NCBI RefSeq assembly: GCF_004366815.1
Contig: NZ_SORI01000019.1
Span: forward strand, 1-57,419
Reading direction: 5' to 3'
Source of the DNA: Aminivibrio pyruvatiphilus
GTDB lineage: Bacteria > Synergistota > Synergistia > Synergistales > Aminobacteriaceae
Length of the DNA: 57,419 nucleotides
The notes under the pieces were generated by a model. The model was not told the origin of the DNA. It was given only the letters and a program-made list of their open reading frames with translations, and made no database searches. The position numbers and the translations under genes are program-made. How positions within the stretch are numbered: position 1 is the stretch's first letter; each line of letters opens with the position of its first letter. Shown piece by piece: positions 44,816 to 52,798 of the stretch.

Positions 44816-45634
44816 TCACTTCCCCCTTACGTTTTCGATCAAGGCGAGGTACTGGTCCGTATATTCGGGGACATCCTTGTTGACGAATTCTCCGGTGACG
44901 ATCTTTCCGGCAAGCTCCTCCGGGGACATATCTTTCGCCTTTGCGAGGGGAACGGAGTTGTTCTTGAAGTAGTTAACGTTGTCAATGGGGGTCCTCCGGT
45001 TGTTTTTCCTTCCGAACGTGGTATGGCAGTGGGTCAGTATTTCCACCACGGAGAATCCCTTCTTCTGGATTCCGTTCAGGATGAACTGTTCGGTCTGCTT
45101 GGGGTTGGCGATGGTGGAACGGGCGACGTAGGCTGCCCCTGCTCCCTCAGCAAGCTTGCAGATGTCGAAGGAAGGATCGATGACGCCGTAGGGGGTGGTG
45201 GTTGCCATGCTTCCCGCCGGCGTGGTGGGAGAAGCCTGACCGCCGGTCATTCCGTAGATATTGTTGTTCATTACGATGGCCGTTATATCAATGTTCCGCC
45301 TGCAGGCGTGAATGAAGTGGTTGCCCCCGATGGCGGTGCAGTCTCCGTCACCCATGACGTCAATAACGGTAAGTTCCGGCTTTGCGAGCTTGATGCCCGT
45401 GGCGAAGCCGAGGGATCTTCCGTGGGTGGTGTGGACCGTGCATGCATCGATATAACCTGCCATACGGCTCGAACAGCCGATGCCGGATGCTATGACCGTC
45501 TGGCTTTTCTTTTTCTTGAGGGTAACCAGAGCCCTGAGGAGAGCATGCATGATTATGCCGTGCCCGCATCCCGGACACCAGATATGGGGGAAAAACCGTG
45601 TGCGCAGCCAGCTGAACACTTCCTGATTAGGCAT
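44816..45634 (-). CDS. korB: 2-oxoacid:ferredoxin oxidoreductase, beta subunit (TPP-binding)
   Basis: The 272-residue subunit binds thiamine diphosphate and an iron-sulphur cluster. It has CPGCGHGIIMHALL, GIGCSSRMAGY, VMGDGDCTAIGGNHFIHACRR and NNNIYGMTGGQASPTTP. This pattern is closest to 2-oxoglutarate or branched-chain oxoacid enzymes; the precise substrate is not decided by sequence inspection. AGGAGGTGG precedes the ATG. Confidence 0.93.
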   Translation of the reverse strand: MPNQEVFSWLRTRFFPHIWCPGCGHGIIMHALLRALVTLKKKKSQTVIASGIGCSSRMAGYIDACTVHTTHGRSLGFATGIKLAKPELTVIDVMGDGDCTAIGGNHFIHACRRNIDITAIVMNNNIYGMTGGQASPTTPAGSMATTTPYGVIDPSFDICKLAEGAGAAYVARSTIANPKQTEQFILNGIQKKGFSVVEILTHCHTTFGRKNNRRTPIDNVNYFKNNSVPLAKAKDMSPEELAGKIVTGEFVNKDVPEYTDQYLALIENVRGK

Positions 45635-45636
45635 AA

Positions 45637-46770
45637 TCAGGCCACCTCCTCAATGACAGCGAGAATTTCTTCAGGCTTGAAAAGTTCGCCGTTGACAAGG
45701 TTGTGAGCCACAACCTTGGCCTTCCCGTGGACGGCCCGCTCGACTTCGAGGACCATCTGGCCGCAGTTCAGCTCGGGGACGATAATGGTTTTCACCTTCC
45801 GTGCGAGCTTTTCAAGTTCCTTGTCGGGGAAAGGCCAGAGGGTGATGGGTCTGAAAAACCCGGCCTTGATGCCCCGGTTCCTCGCCTCGTGAACTGCCCT
45901 CAGGCTTGACCGGGCCACGCTTCCGTAGGCAAGAACAATCACTTCGGCATCGTCGGCGTATACTGTTTCGTATTCGACGATGTCGTCGCGGAAGCGGTCG
46001 ATTTTTCTCATGAGGCGTTTCATTTTTTTCTCGATTTCATCGGCGCTGTTCGTGGGAAATCCCCAGTCGTTGTGGGTCAGGCCGGTAATATGCCACGTGT
46101 AGCCGTCACCGAAGGATGCCATGCAGGGAAGGTCGTCTTTCGGATCCGGGCGGTATGGAACGAACTTTTCAGGAATGTCTGTGGGGCGCTTCCGGTCTAC
46201 GAGCTTGGAAGGGTCAATTTTCGGCACGAGGACTTTTTCGCGCATGTGGCCGATGATTTCATCGCTCATGATCAGAACCGGCTGACGGTATCTTTCTGCT
46301 GCGTTGAACGCCTTAATGGCTATTTCATAGCATTCCTGGACGGAAGCGGGAGCATAGCAGATGGTACCGTGGTCTCCGTGGGTTCCCCAGCGGGCCTGCA
46401 TGACATCCTGCTGAGCGGTTTTCGTGGGAAGTCCTGTGGAGGGACCGCCGCGCATGACATCCACCACAACTATGGGGATCTCAGCCATGTATGCGAGGCC
46501 GAGGTTTTCCTGCTTGAGGGAGAATCCGGGTCCGGAGGTTGCAGTCAGGGATTTCATCCCGGCGATGGAGCCCCCTATCGTGGCGGCTATTCCGGCAATC
46601 TCGTCCTCCATCTGGATAAATCTTCCGTTCAGCTTCGGGAGCTCTTCAGCCATGATTTCGGCAATTTCCGACGAAGGAGTGATGGGATATCCTCCGAAAA
46701 AACGGCAACCGGCGGCGAGAGAACCGTAAGCGATTGCCTCGTTTCCCTGCCAGAAGGCGACATCAGGCAT
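45637..46770 (-). CDS. korA: 2-oxoacid:ferredoxin oxidoreductase, alpha subunit
   Basis: The 377-residue subunit has FFGGYPITPSSEIAE near the N-terminus and SLTATSGPGFSLKQENLG, typical of the KorA/VorB alpha chain. ELNCGQMVLEVERAVHGKAKV lies near the C-terminus. It contributes to the active site. The four-gene order delta-alpha-beta-gamma and these lengths match KorDABC. AAGGAGGAAGAGAAGG precedes the ATG, which overlaps korD by eight bases. Confidence 0.93.
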   Translation of the reverse strand: MPDVAFWQGNEAIAYGSLAAGCRFFGGYPITPSSEIAEIMAEELPKLNGRFIQMEDEIAGIAATIGGSIAGMKSLTATSGPGFSLKQENLGLAYMAEIPIVVVDVMRGGPSTGLPTKTAQQDVMQARWGTHGDHGTICYAPASVQECYEIAIKAFNAAERYRQPVLIMSDEIIGHMREKVLVPKIDPSKLVDRKRPTDIPEKFVPYRPDPKDDLPCMASFGDGYTWHITGLTHNDWGFPTNSADEIEKKMKRLMRKIDRFRDDIVEYETVYADDAEVIVLAYGSVARSSLRAVHEARNRGIKAGFFRPITLWPFPDKELEKLARKVKTIIVPELNCGQMVLEVERAVHGKAKVVAHNLVNGELFKPEEILAVIEEVA

Positions 46771-46981
46771 CCTTCTCTTCCTCCTTCTCTTTCACGGTAA
46801 TTGCCATATCAGGGCAGATGTTCTCGCACTGTCTGCAGCCTATGCAGTCATCCTGACGGGCCGGGACAGACTTTCCGCGTACTTCGTCGAGCTCGAGCAC
46901 TTTTTTCGGGCAAATGTGGATACACAAGGAACAGCCCTTACACCACGAATTGTTCACCTGGACTTCGAACTTTTTGGGCAA
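46763..46981 (-). CDS. korD: 2-oxoacid:ferredoxin oxidoreductase, delta (ferredoxin) subunit
   Basis: The roughly 72-residue protein has two [4Fe-4S] motifs, CKGCSLCIHICPKK and CIGCRQCENICP, and passes electrons from the enzyme to ferredoxin. The start needs care. A GTG at 46990 lies inside the AGGAGGTG Shine-Dalgarno, so the real start is probably one of the two TTG codons at 46984 or 46981. I use 46981 (MPKKFEVQVNNSW), eight bases from the site. Confidence 0.9.
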   Translation of the reverse strand: MPKKFEVQVNNSWCKGCSLCIHICPKKVLELDEVRGKSVPARQDDCIGCRQCENICPDMAITVKEKEEEKDA

Positions 46982-47065
46982 CAAAGTCACCTCCTACGGG
47001 ATTGTCCAAACGGGTTCAAAAACAGCACTGGTAAAATCTTCCAGCTATCTCATCTTATATGTGAA

Positions 47066-47094
47066 AGAATATCTTTAAGCTGATGGGACTTCAA
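47066..47094 (-). promoter_or_regulatory. Candidate promoter of the kor operon
   Basis: On the minus strand TTGAAG (47094-47089), 17 bases, then TATTCT (47071-47066). The hexamers each deviate at two positions, so this is tentative. It would give a leader of about 75 bases before korD. Confidence 0.4.
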
Positions 47095-47107
47095 CTGTGA
47101 AAACATA

Positions 47108-47153
47108 TTTATCTTTTTTATCTAGGTCTATATAATGAGATAAAAAAGATAAA
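47108..47153. repeat. AT-rich 16-bp perfect inverted repeat upstream of kor
   Basis: TTTATCTTTTTTATCT (47108-47123) is the exact complement of the arm at 47138-47153, with a 14-base loop that contains TATATAAT. No T run follows either arm, so it is a poor terminator. It lies just after the tsaB stop and upstream of the candidate kor promoter, where an activator or repressor could bind. The sequence is strikingly AT-rich against its surroundings. Confidence 0.6.
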
Positions 47154-47159
47154 AACCAA

Positions 47160-47846
47160 TCAGCCTATATCGGGTTCACGGAAATATTGTGCCGTGACAG
47201 CCTGGGGCGGAATAGCCCTCTCTTTGTACAGTCCCGCAAGAAGGACATCTGCAGAACCCCGTGGGGCTGCAGGTTCGAAAGGACCGGGAATGCTGCCGGA
47301 AAAAAAACCGGCGCATTTTTCGGGGGCATCCGAAAGAAAGAGAACCTCTCTTTTTCGGTCTTCTGAAGGGAAAAGAGCTGCCTGAAGTTCGTCACGGCTG
47401 TATGCTCTCGGAGGCATTGCCTCTTTCGGGTGCTCCCCCGCCGCCGCAGGGGCGTAGAGAGCTGAATACACCCTCCCTCCGCCGGCCCAGAGAAGAGGAC
47501 AGATGTGGCTTTGTGAACTGCCGGGCCTTCCGAAGACGAGCGATTCAAGTGAAGACAGTGGAATTACAGGCTTTTCGCCGGCTGCCCAGGCGAGGAACTG
47601 GGAAAAAGCTACCCCCACCTTTATTCCGGTGAAGGAGCCGGGACCATTGACTACAGCGATAAAATCGAGATCCTGAACCTTGAAGGAAAAACACCTGAGA
47701 AAAAAATCGACAAGAGACGGCAGGAACGAGGATTGCCTTTTTCCTAGATCGAGATTCATTTCTCCGCAGACGGTTCCTCCCTCGGAAAGTCCGAGAGCGG
47801 TCCATCGTGCGTTGGAGCAGTTGATCGACAAAATTCGGTGTTTCAT
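47160..47846 (-). CDS. tsaB: tRNA t6A synthesis protein TsaB
   Basis: The 228-residue protein belongs to the ASKHA fold family and supports TsaD in making N6-threonylcarbamoyl-adenosine on ANN-decoding tRNAs. It starts ILSINCSNARWTALGL, has SSFLPSLVDFFL and the conserved VVNGPGSFTGIKVGVAFSQFLAWA. The ATG overlaps tsaE by four bases and has GGGGAGG upstream. tsaD itself is not in the window. Confidence 0.92.
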   Translation of the reverse strand: MKHRILSINCSNARWTALGLSEGGTVCGEMNLDLGKRQSSFLPSLVDFFLRCFSFKVQDLDFIAVVNGPGSFTGIKVGVAFSQFLAWAAGEKPVIPLSSLESLVFGRPGSSQSHICPLLWAGGGRVYSALYAPAAAGEHPKEAMPPRAYSRDELQAALFPSEDRKREVLFLSDAPEKCAGFFSGSIPGPFEPAAPRGSADVLLAGLYKERAIPPQAVTAQYFREPDIG

Positions 47847-48346
47847 TCGGGAATGACCTCCCCTATGATCTGCCAGATTAGGGAAAGAAGTTCCTCCCCT
47901 TCGGGGTTGAGAGCAAAAAAGTCGAATTGGCGGCGTTCCGGAAACCTGAGAAAATCAGGGGAAGAAATTTGTACTTTCCAAAGGGGCCGCCCAGAAAAAT
48001 ACGGGACCTTTTCTGCCCATTCTACGAAAAGAACCGTCTCGCCGGAGTCGTCTTCCTGGAGGTCGAGATCATCGACATCCCGGGACTCCAGCCTGTAGAG
48101 GTCTGAATGAACGATCTTCCTGTTCCCGGCAGAGTAATGGTTGACGAGAGTGAAGGAAGGGCTTCGCACTTTTCTGAAGCCGAGGGCCTCGCAGAACCCC
48201 CGGACCAGGGTCGTTTTTCCTGCTCCCAGATCTCCGGAAAGGAGAATAGTAATCCCGCCGGAAATATGCCCCGCAAGCAACGCACCGAGCTGTGCCGTTT
48301 CCTCTTCGGATTCAGTCACCGCCGTTCGTGACGGCTTAAAAAACAT
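47843..48346 (-). CDS. tsaE: tRNA t6A synthesis ATPase TsaE
   Basis: The 167-residue P-loop ATPase assembles with TsaB and TsaD. The Walker A motif GDLGAGKTTLVRG, then SPSFTLVNHY and HSDLYRLES are diagnostic, as is the Trp/Glu motif VEWAEK. The tsaE-tsaB pairing supports both calls. Confidence 0.94.
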   Translation of the reverse strand: MFFKPSRTAVTESEEETAQLGALLAGHISGGITILLSGDLGAGKTTLVRGFCEALGFRKVRSPSFTLVNHYSAGNRKIVHSDLYRLESRDVDDLDLQEDDSGETVLFVEWAEKVPYFSGRPLWKVQISSPDFLRFPERRQFDFFALNPEGEELLSLIWQIIGEVIPE

Positions 48347-48364
48347 TATCTGGTCACCACTCCT

Positions 48365-48589
48365 CTATTTTTTTCTTCGGAGAATGAAGATAAAAAGAAG
48401 GGCACCGAAAATGACCAGAAAAACGGAAAACAGCATGGGAGCAAAGGAGATTTCTCTTTGCATGTGCCGTGCTCCAAGGAGCCAGAAGAGCGCCAGGGCA
48501 AAACCTGCGGCCGTATAACGAAATCCTTTTATACGGATTCTCTCTGTCTTTTTCAGTTCTTCATCCCAGTCTATTCTTTTTCTTCTCAC
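48365..48589 (-). CDS. Small two-helix membrane protein of unknown function
   Basis: About 74 residues: a charged N-terminal part (RRKRIDWDEELKKTERIR) and two membrane segments (about residues 24-40 and 51-68), ending in a basic tail. I do not recognise the family. GTG 48589 is nine bases after GAGGAA; a TTG at 48598 overlaps the nnr stop. It lies between nnr and tsaE on the same strand with short gaps, so it is probably expressed with them. Confidence 0.65.
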   Translation of the reverse strand: MRRKRIDWDEELKKTERIRIKGFRYTAAGFALALFWLLGARHMQREISFAPMLFSVFLVIFGALLFIFILRRKK

Positions 48590-48594
48590 AATGG

Positions 48595-50103
48595 TCAATT
48601 CCTCATTCTCATGAGTATTCCGGGGATTTCATCCGCGATTTCCCCTGCAAGGACTCCGTCAAAACCCTTCGATGCGGCCAGGGACTCTGCCGCCATTCCA
48701 TGAACGCATGCACCCAGGGCGGCGCTTTCAAGGAGAGGGGTCCCGGCGGACAGAAAGGCGGCGATTACCCCTGCGAGGACATCACCGGAGCCGGGAACGG
48801 CAAGGCTCCTGTTCCCTGCCGTGACGAGATAGGTTTGCTGTCCGTCGTCGCAGAGTGTTCCTGCTCCCTTAAGAAGAACCGGCCCCCACTCCTCCGCTAC
48901 ACGTCGTGCCGACGAGATCCGGTCTTTCCTGACATCCTCCGGCCGGACCCGAAGAAGCCGGGCCGCCTCTCCTTCATGAGGTGTGAGGAGGACTCTTTCC
49001 CTGTCGAACCTGTCTCCCGATTCCGATAGCCAGAACAATCCGTCGCCGTCAAGGATGATGTTGCCTTGCCAGGCGGAAAGCACAAGGCGGCAGAGTTCTC
49101 CAGCCCTATCGGAACGGCCTAGTCCAGGTCCCAGAATGACTGTTTCAATCCTCTCCGACCATGCGGAAAGTGTTTCGGCAATTTCTCCGTCGCTCTTCGA
49201 GAAAAGGCCGCTTTCAAGGATCGCTTCGGGAAGGAAGGAGGAACATGGTGCACAGGATGTTTCATCGGAAAAGAGAATACCAAGCCCGCCCCCCGCTCTC
49301 AGAAAAGACCGGACGGAAAGAAGAGGCGCTCCCCGGTAGAGTGCGCTTCCTCCTATCACCATGGCTCCGCCTCTCATGCCCTTGTGGATGTCTTCAGGAA
49401 AATGGGGAGGGAGCAGCCTCCCGTATTCCGGAGAGAAAGAACGGATGCGGGGAACGGCGTTCCGGGGCAGCGGGAAACCGATGCCCGCCACAATGACTTC
49501 CCCTGCAAGCTTTCTCCCGTCGCCTGCGGCGATCCCTGTTTTGGGAGCGATCATCGTGATGGTCATGGCGGCTCCTGCACAATTCCCGTCAGCTTCTCCC
49601 GAGTCCGGATCAATTCCGGTCGGGATATCCAGGGCAACGATTCTTCCCGCCTCTTTTGAAAGGGAGCAAAGCCGGGCAATTTCTCCCCTCAGGGGGCCTG
49701 ACGAGCCGATACCCAGAAGTGAATCCACCAGGATATCTGCCTTTCGGATGTTCCAGACAATCTCCTCGTCTGAAGAGACAGATGAACAGGAGACGTGAAT
49801 CCCGCACTGAACGGCAAGGCGGCAGTTCTCTTCCGTGATTCCCTTCAGGCTGTCGATAGGAACCGCTGAGAAAATCCGGACCTTCCTCCCTTGTGCAGCG
49901 AGATGCCTTGCCGCGACGTACCCATCGCCTCCGTTTTTCCCGGGGCCTGCGAGAACGAGAATCTCGCCCAACGGAAACCGGTTCATAATGACGCCGGCAG
50001 CCGCCGCCCCCGCGTTTTCCATGAGGAGAGATTCGGAAACCGCAAGGTTTTCCATAATCTCATTTTCTAATCTTCTGATTTCAGCGGATGTGAAGTAATT
50101 CAT
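48595..50103 (-). CDS. nnr: Bifunctional NAD(P)H-hydrate epimerase/dehydratase
   Basis: The 502-residue metabolite-repair enzyme has an N-terminal epimerase domain (about residues 1-210, with ENAGAAAA, LAGPGKNGGDGYVAARHL and DSLLGIG). A C-terminal ADP-dependent dehydratase domain (about 225-500) has ILGPGLGRSD, ILDGDGLFWL, LTPHEGEAARLL and VPGSGDVLAGVIAAFL. It restores damaged, hydrated NADH and NADPH. It overlaps acpS by 23 bases, the order seen in many bacteria. Confidence 0.95.
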   Translation of the reverse strand: MNYFTSAEIRRLENEIMENLAVSESLLMENAGAAAAGVIMNRFPLGEILVLAGPGKNGGDGYVAARHLAAQGRKVRIFSAVPIDSLKGITEENCRLAVQCGIHVSCSSVSSDEEIVWNIRKADILVDSLLGIGSSGPLRGEIARLCSLSKEAGRIVALDIPTGIDPDSGEADGNCAGAAMTITMIAPKTGIAAGDGRKLAGEVIVAGIGFPLPRNAVPRIRSFSPEYGRLLPPHFPEDIHKGMRGGAMVIGGSALYRGAPLLSVRSFLRAGGGLGILFSDETSCAPCSSFLPEAILESGLFSKSDGEIAETLSAWSERIETVILGPGLGRSDRAGELCRLVLSAWQGNIILDGDGLFWLSESGDRFDRERVLLTPHEGEAARLLRVRPEDVRKDRISSARRVAEEWGPVLLKGAGTLCDDGQQTYLVTAGNRSLAVPGSGDVLAGVIAAFLSAGTPLLESAALGACVHGMAAESLAASKGFDGVLAGEIADEIPGILMRMRN

Positions 50104-50470
50104 GGCTTGCCTCGATGGCGACTACGGCAACGGCATACTCTCCGTCGTGAGAAATGGAGAGAAAGGGGTATCCTTTTTTTCCGCCCGGAATAAGGTCTTC
50201 CACGGATTCCCCCACACGGAGAACCGGTCCGCTTTCCGTCCGTTCCACCCAGACTCCGCAGAAGGCAATGGAATACATGGAAACCGAAGAAGCCTTTGAA
50301 AAGGCTTCCCTTGCGGCAAAGCTTCCGGCAAGATGCCGTGCGGGGTCAGCCTTTGAAAAGGCGTAGGCGACTTCGTCAGGATGGAAGACCCTCTTCAGGA
50401 AATGGTCGGACCGGATGGATTTACGCATTCTTTCCACGTTGCAGAGATCGACTCCCAGTCCCACAATCAC
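50081..50470 (-). CDS. acpS: Holo-[acyl-carrier-protein] synthase
   Basis: The 129-residue enzyme attaches 4'-phosphopantetheine to acyl carrier protein. Metal and catalytic residues are in GLGVDLCNVERM (Asp8) and SFAAREAFSKA (Glu near 57), and the ISHDGEYAVAVV motif is present. Translation begins at GTG 50470 behind GGAGGAAACAAC. It is the first gene of acpS-nnr-(membrane protein)-tsaE-tsaB. Confidence 0.95.
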   Translation of the reverse strand: MIVGLGVDLCNVERMRKSIRSDHFLKRVFHPDEVAYAFSKADPARHLAGSFAAREAFSKASSVSMYSIAFCGVWVERTESGPVLRVGESVEDLIPGGKKGYPFLSISHDGEYAVAVVAIEASHELLHIR

Positions 50471-50506
50471 GTTGTTTCCTCCACACGAAATTTGATTTTT
50501 ACGAAG

Positions 50507-50535
50507 GTTATACCATAAAAAAAGGGCTCCGGCAA
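50507..50535 (-). promoter_or_regulatory. Promoter of the acpS operon, overlapping the tRNA-Val terminator
   Basis: On the minus strand TTGCCG (50535-50530), a 17-base spacer and TATAAC (50512-50507), with TGG just before the -10 (extended -10). The -35 lies in the terminator hairpin and the spacer covers its T run, so one stretch both ends tRNA-Val transcripts and starts acpS transcripts. Confidence 0.6.
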
Positions 50536-50552
50536 AACCGGAACCCTTTTTT
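50517..50552 (-). terminator. Terminator of tRNA-Val
   Basis: GGGCTCCGG (50524-50532) and CCGGAACCC (50538-50546) form a nine-pair stem with one G-U and a five-base loop, flanked by A7 and T6 that extend the pairing. On the minus strand seven T follow. It lies ten bases after the tRNA. Confidence 0.9.
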
Positions 50553-50561
50553 CCTCAATAA

Positions 50562-50636
50562 TGGTGGGTGGTAGAGGACTCGAACCTCTGACCTCTTCCG
50601 CGTCAAGGAAGCGTTCTTCCTCTGAACTAACCACCC
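50562..50636 (-). tRNA. tRNA-Val (anticodon GAC)
   Basis: The 75-base cloverleaf has acceptor GGGTGGT/ACCACCC, anticodon stem CTTCC/GGAAG around loop TTGACGC (anticodon GAC), T arm AGAGG TTCGAGT CCTCT, discriminator A and an encoded CCA end. It reads GUC and GUU codons. Confidence 0.96.
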
Positions 50637-50647
50637 AACAGGAAAGA

Positions 50648-50676
50648 ATTCTACATACCTCAGGGCCTTTTGTCAA
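50648..50676 (-). promoter_or_regulatory. Promoter of tRNA-Val
   Basis: TTGACA (50676-50671), 17 bases, TAGAAT (50653-50648) on the minus strand, 11 bases before the tRNA 5' end. The -35 lies within the last codons of the small gene at 50660-50878. Confidence 0.88.
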
Positions 50677-50878
50677 TAAGCCGCCCGGAACAAAACGCCC
50701 ATATCCGGGAAAACGAGAGCTTCCGCATCCATTCGGGAGTTTCCCATCCTTTGCGGACAGACGCCCTGGACAGGGCTCCGCTGAACAAGGCTCCCCAATA
50801 GGCATAGGGCGATTTCGTCCACAAACCTATGACGAAACAGGAGAGACAGATAAGCCCAAAAAAATTTCTGTAGGTCAA
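50660..50878 (-). CDS. Possible small membrane protein after dctM
   Basis: A 72-residue frame, TTG start at 50878 with GGGGTG eight bases upstream, 20 bases after the dctM stop. Residues 5-33 are hydrophobic (one or two membrane segments) and the C-terminal half is basic with several Trp. I do not recognise it. Its 3' end holds the tRNA-Val promoter. A competing frame overlaps it, so coding is plausible, not certain. Confidence 0.45.
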   Translation of the reverse strand: MTYRNFFGLICLSCFVIGLWTKSPYAYWGALFSGALSRASVRKGWETPEWMRKLSFSRIWAFCSGRLIDKRP

Positions 50879-50898
50879 AACCTTTCACCCCTGCTCTT

Positions 50899-52215
50899 TT
50901 ACCACGGAGTCCCAAGCAGAAAATGGGGCAGAAACAGAGAAAGCCTGGGAAAATAGGTTGTTATGAGGAGCGTCGGGACCCATGCAAAGGCTATTATCCA
51001 GAGCGTCGGCCCCATCATCTCGTTTATTGGCGCGTTACCCAATCGACCCCCAAGGTACAGGACGGGTGCCGCCGGCGGTGTGATGCATCCCAGTCCCGTA
51101 TTGACGCCCACGATGGCCGCGTAATGGATGGGATTGAAGCCGAGTTCGATGATTATGGGCATGAGTATGGGGGTTCCCAGTGTGACTGAGCTGATATCGT
51201 CCATGAGCATTCCCATGATGACCAGGAAAATATTGATCATGAACAGAATGATCCAGCGATTTTCGGAGACGGAACGAAAGAGCCCCAGCATCTTCCCGGG
51301 GAGGTCCTCCATGATATAGAGCCTGCTGAGCATCATGACTGAATAAAGCATTACCATGACAACACCAGTGGTGACCGCCGACTCGACAAGGGAGTCCCAT
51401 AGGCCTCTCCATGTGAGTCCCCTGTAAATGAACATGCCTGTCGGGATTGCGTACACCACTGCAACGGCGGCCGCTTCGGTGGGAGTCATAATGCCTCCGT
51501 AGATACCGCCGAGAACTATAACGGGAAGCATGAGGGCGGGAAGGGCCGAGAGCCCCCGTTCCTTGAAGAGGCGCATTTTTTCCTTGCCGTGGACAGGTTC
51601 GTTTACCTTGACATCGGGATTATTGCGCACAAGCCAGCAATTAACTACGCAGATGAGGGCTGTCATAATGAGCCCCGGGATGACTGTCGACAGGAAGCAG
51701 GCAAGAATTGACTGGCCCCCGATCCAGGCAAAGATGATAAGTGTCGAATTGGGAGGAATCAGCATTCCGAGAAGGGAGGCGTTTGACATGACCGCCGCCG
51801 CGACGCCCCTGGGGTAGCCTGCTTCCCTGAGTCTCGGGAACATGATGGAACCGATGCAGGAAAGAGTGGCGCATGCCGATCCGGTAATGGATCCGAAAAC
51901 GGCACAGGAGATCGTCCCCACAACGCCGAGACCGCCTTTAACTCTTCCGACGAGAAGGTCGACGAGGTTGATCAGCTTTTCACCGATCCTTCCCCTCTCC
52001 ATGATGCCTCCCGCCATTATGAAGAGAGCGATGGAGATAAGCGCGATGCTGTTCATCGAACTGAATCCGTAGGGAAGAACCATGGAAGTCTGGTACCCTG
52101 CGCCCTGCGGACCGCCGAAGAAGAGCAGCCACGCGGTCGAGGCCATAAAGCTCATGGGAACCGGGACGCCGAGCATGAGACAGAAAAGAAGGATCAGAAC
52201 GGCGATGTATATCAT
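50899..52215 (-). CDS. dctM: TRAP transporter large permease DctM
   Basis: The 438-residue protein has about twelve membrane segments and is the transport subunit of a tripartite ATP-independent periplasmic system, driven by a Na+ gradient in known members. Conserved stretches are FGSITGSACATLSCIGSIMFPRLREAGYPRG, LLGMLIPPNSTLIIFAWIGG and NTGLGCITPPAAPVLYLGG. AAAGGAGGAATTTT precedes the ATG, which overlaps dctQ by four bases. The substrate is inferred from the HypD/HypE neighbourhood. Confidence 0.95.
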   Translation of the reverse strand: MIYIAVLILLFCLMLGVPVPMSFMASTAWLLFFGGPQGAGYQTSMVLPYGFSSMNSIALISIALFIMAGGIMERGRIGEKLINLVDLLVGRVKGGLGVVGTISCAVFGSITGSACATLSCIGSIMFPRLREAGYPRGVAAAVMSNASLLGMLIPPNSTLIIFAWIGGQSILACFLSTVIPGLIMTALICVVNCWLVRNNPDVKVNEPVHGKEKMRLFKERGLSALPALMLPVIVLGGIYGGIMTPTEAAAVAVVYAIPTGMFIYRGLTWRGLWDSLVESAVTTGVVMVMLYSVMMLSRLYIMEDLPGKMLGLFRSVSENRWIILFMINIFLVIMGMLMDDISSVTLGTPILMPIIIELGFNPIHYAAIVGVNTGLGCITPPAAPVLYLGGRLGNAPINEMMGPTLWIIAFAWVPTLLITTYFPRLSLFLPHFLLGTPW

Positions 52216-52775
52216 AAAATTCCTCCTTTAATCAAAGCCCGGAAACTGCGTAGCATTCTCATGAAAAAATAGTAGGACATGAAAATGAGACCGAGAAAGA
52301 CCGCCAGGTAGGATGTCCAGAGCGGAATCTGCCAGACAGTGGTCTTGGGAATCGCGATGCCTGTGCCGAGGGGTCCCATGAAGCCGAACATGAAAAAATC
52401 GTATCCGTACCACGTAAAAAGAATGCTGATCCCGGTGGTGATGAGATTCCGAAGAAAGATGACTGTTCTCTTGAGAGTTCCGTCCTTCATATAGGAATCC
52501 ACTACGTCGGCGGAAACATGAGTGTCATTGTAGGCGCCGTAAGCACCTCCCATGAAATAAAGCCAGAAGGCGAAAAGTTTCACCCATTCCTCGAAGCCGT
52601 ACAAGTCGCCGCCGATGATGTAGCGAGTGAATGCCGCAGCCGATATCACCACTGAAAGCAAAAGGGAACAGGCAACGGTGACAATGGAGAAAAAGGACAG
52701 AAGGACAAGATCGATCGGGGACTTTCTGTCCGGCCTGTTTTCAGGGAAGCAGCCCATGGCTTCGCGTTCTGACAT
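52212..52775 (-). CDS. dctQ: TRAP transporter small permease DctQ
   Basis: The 187-residue protein has four membrane segments, as usual for DctQ. EEWVKLFAFWLYFMGGAYGAYNDTHVSADVV is interrupted here only by its natural loop, and the LFAFWLYFMGGAYGA stretch is the family's central motif. It forms the membrane complex with DctM. AAAGGAGAAATGC precedes the ATG. Confidence 0.92.
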   Translation of the reverse strand: MSEREAMGCFPENRPDRKSPIDLVLLSFFSIVTVACSLLLSVVISAAAFTRYIIGGDLYGFEEWVKLFAFWLYFMGGAYGAYNDTHVSADVVDSYMKDGTLKRTVIFLRNLITTGISILFTWYGYDFFMFGFMGPLGTGIAIPKTTVWQIPLWTSYLAVFLGLIFMSYYFFMRMLRSFRALIKGGIL

Positions 52776-52798
52776 GCATTTCTCCTTTCTGCCTCAAG

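Noticed and set aside
47108-47153. AT-rich inverted repeat as the tsaB terminator
   Set aside because: No T run follows the second arm on either strand and the stem contains almost no GC pairs, so efficient termination is unlikely.
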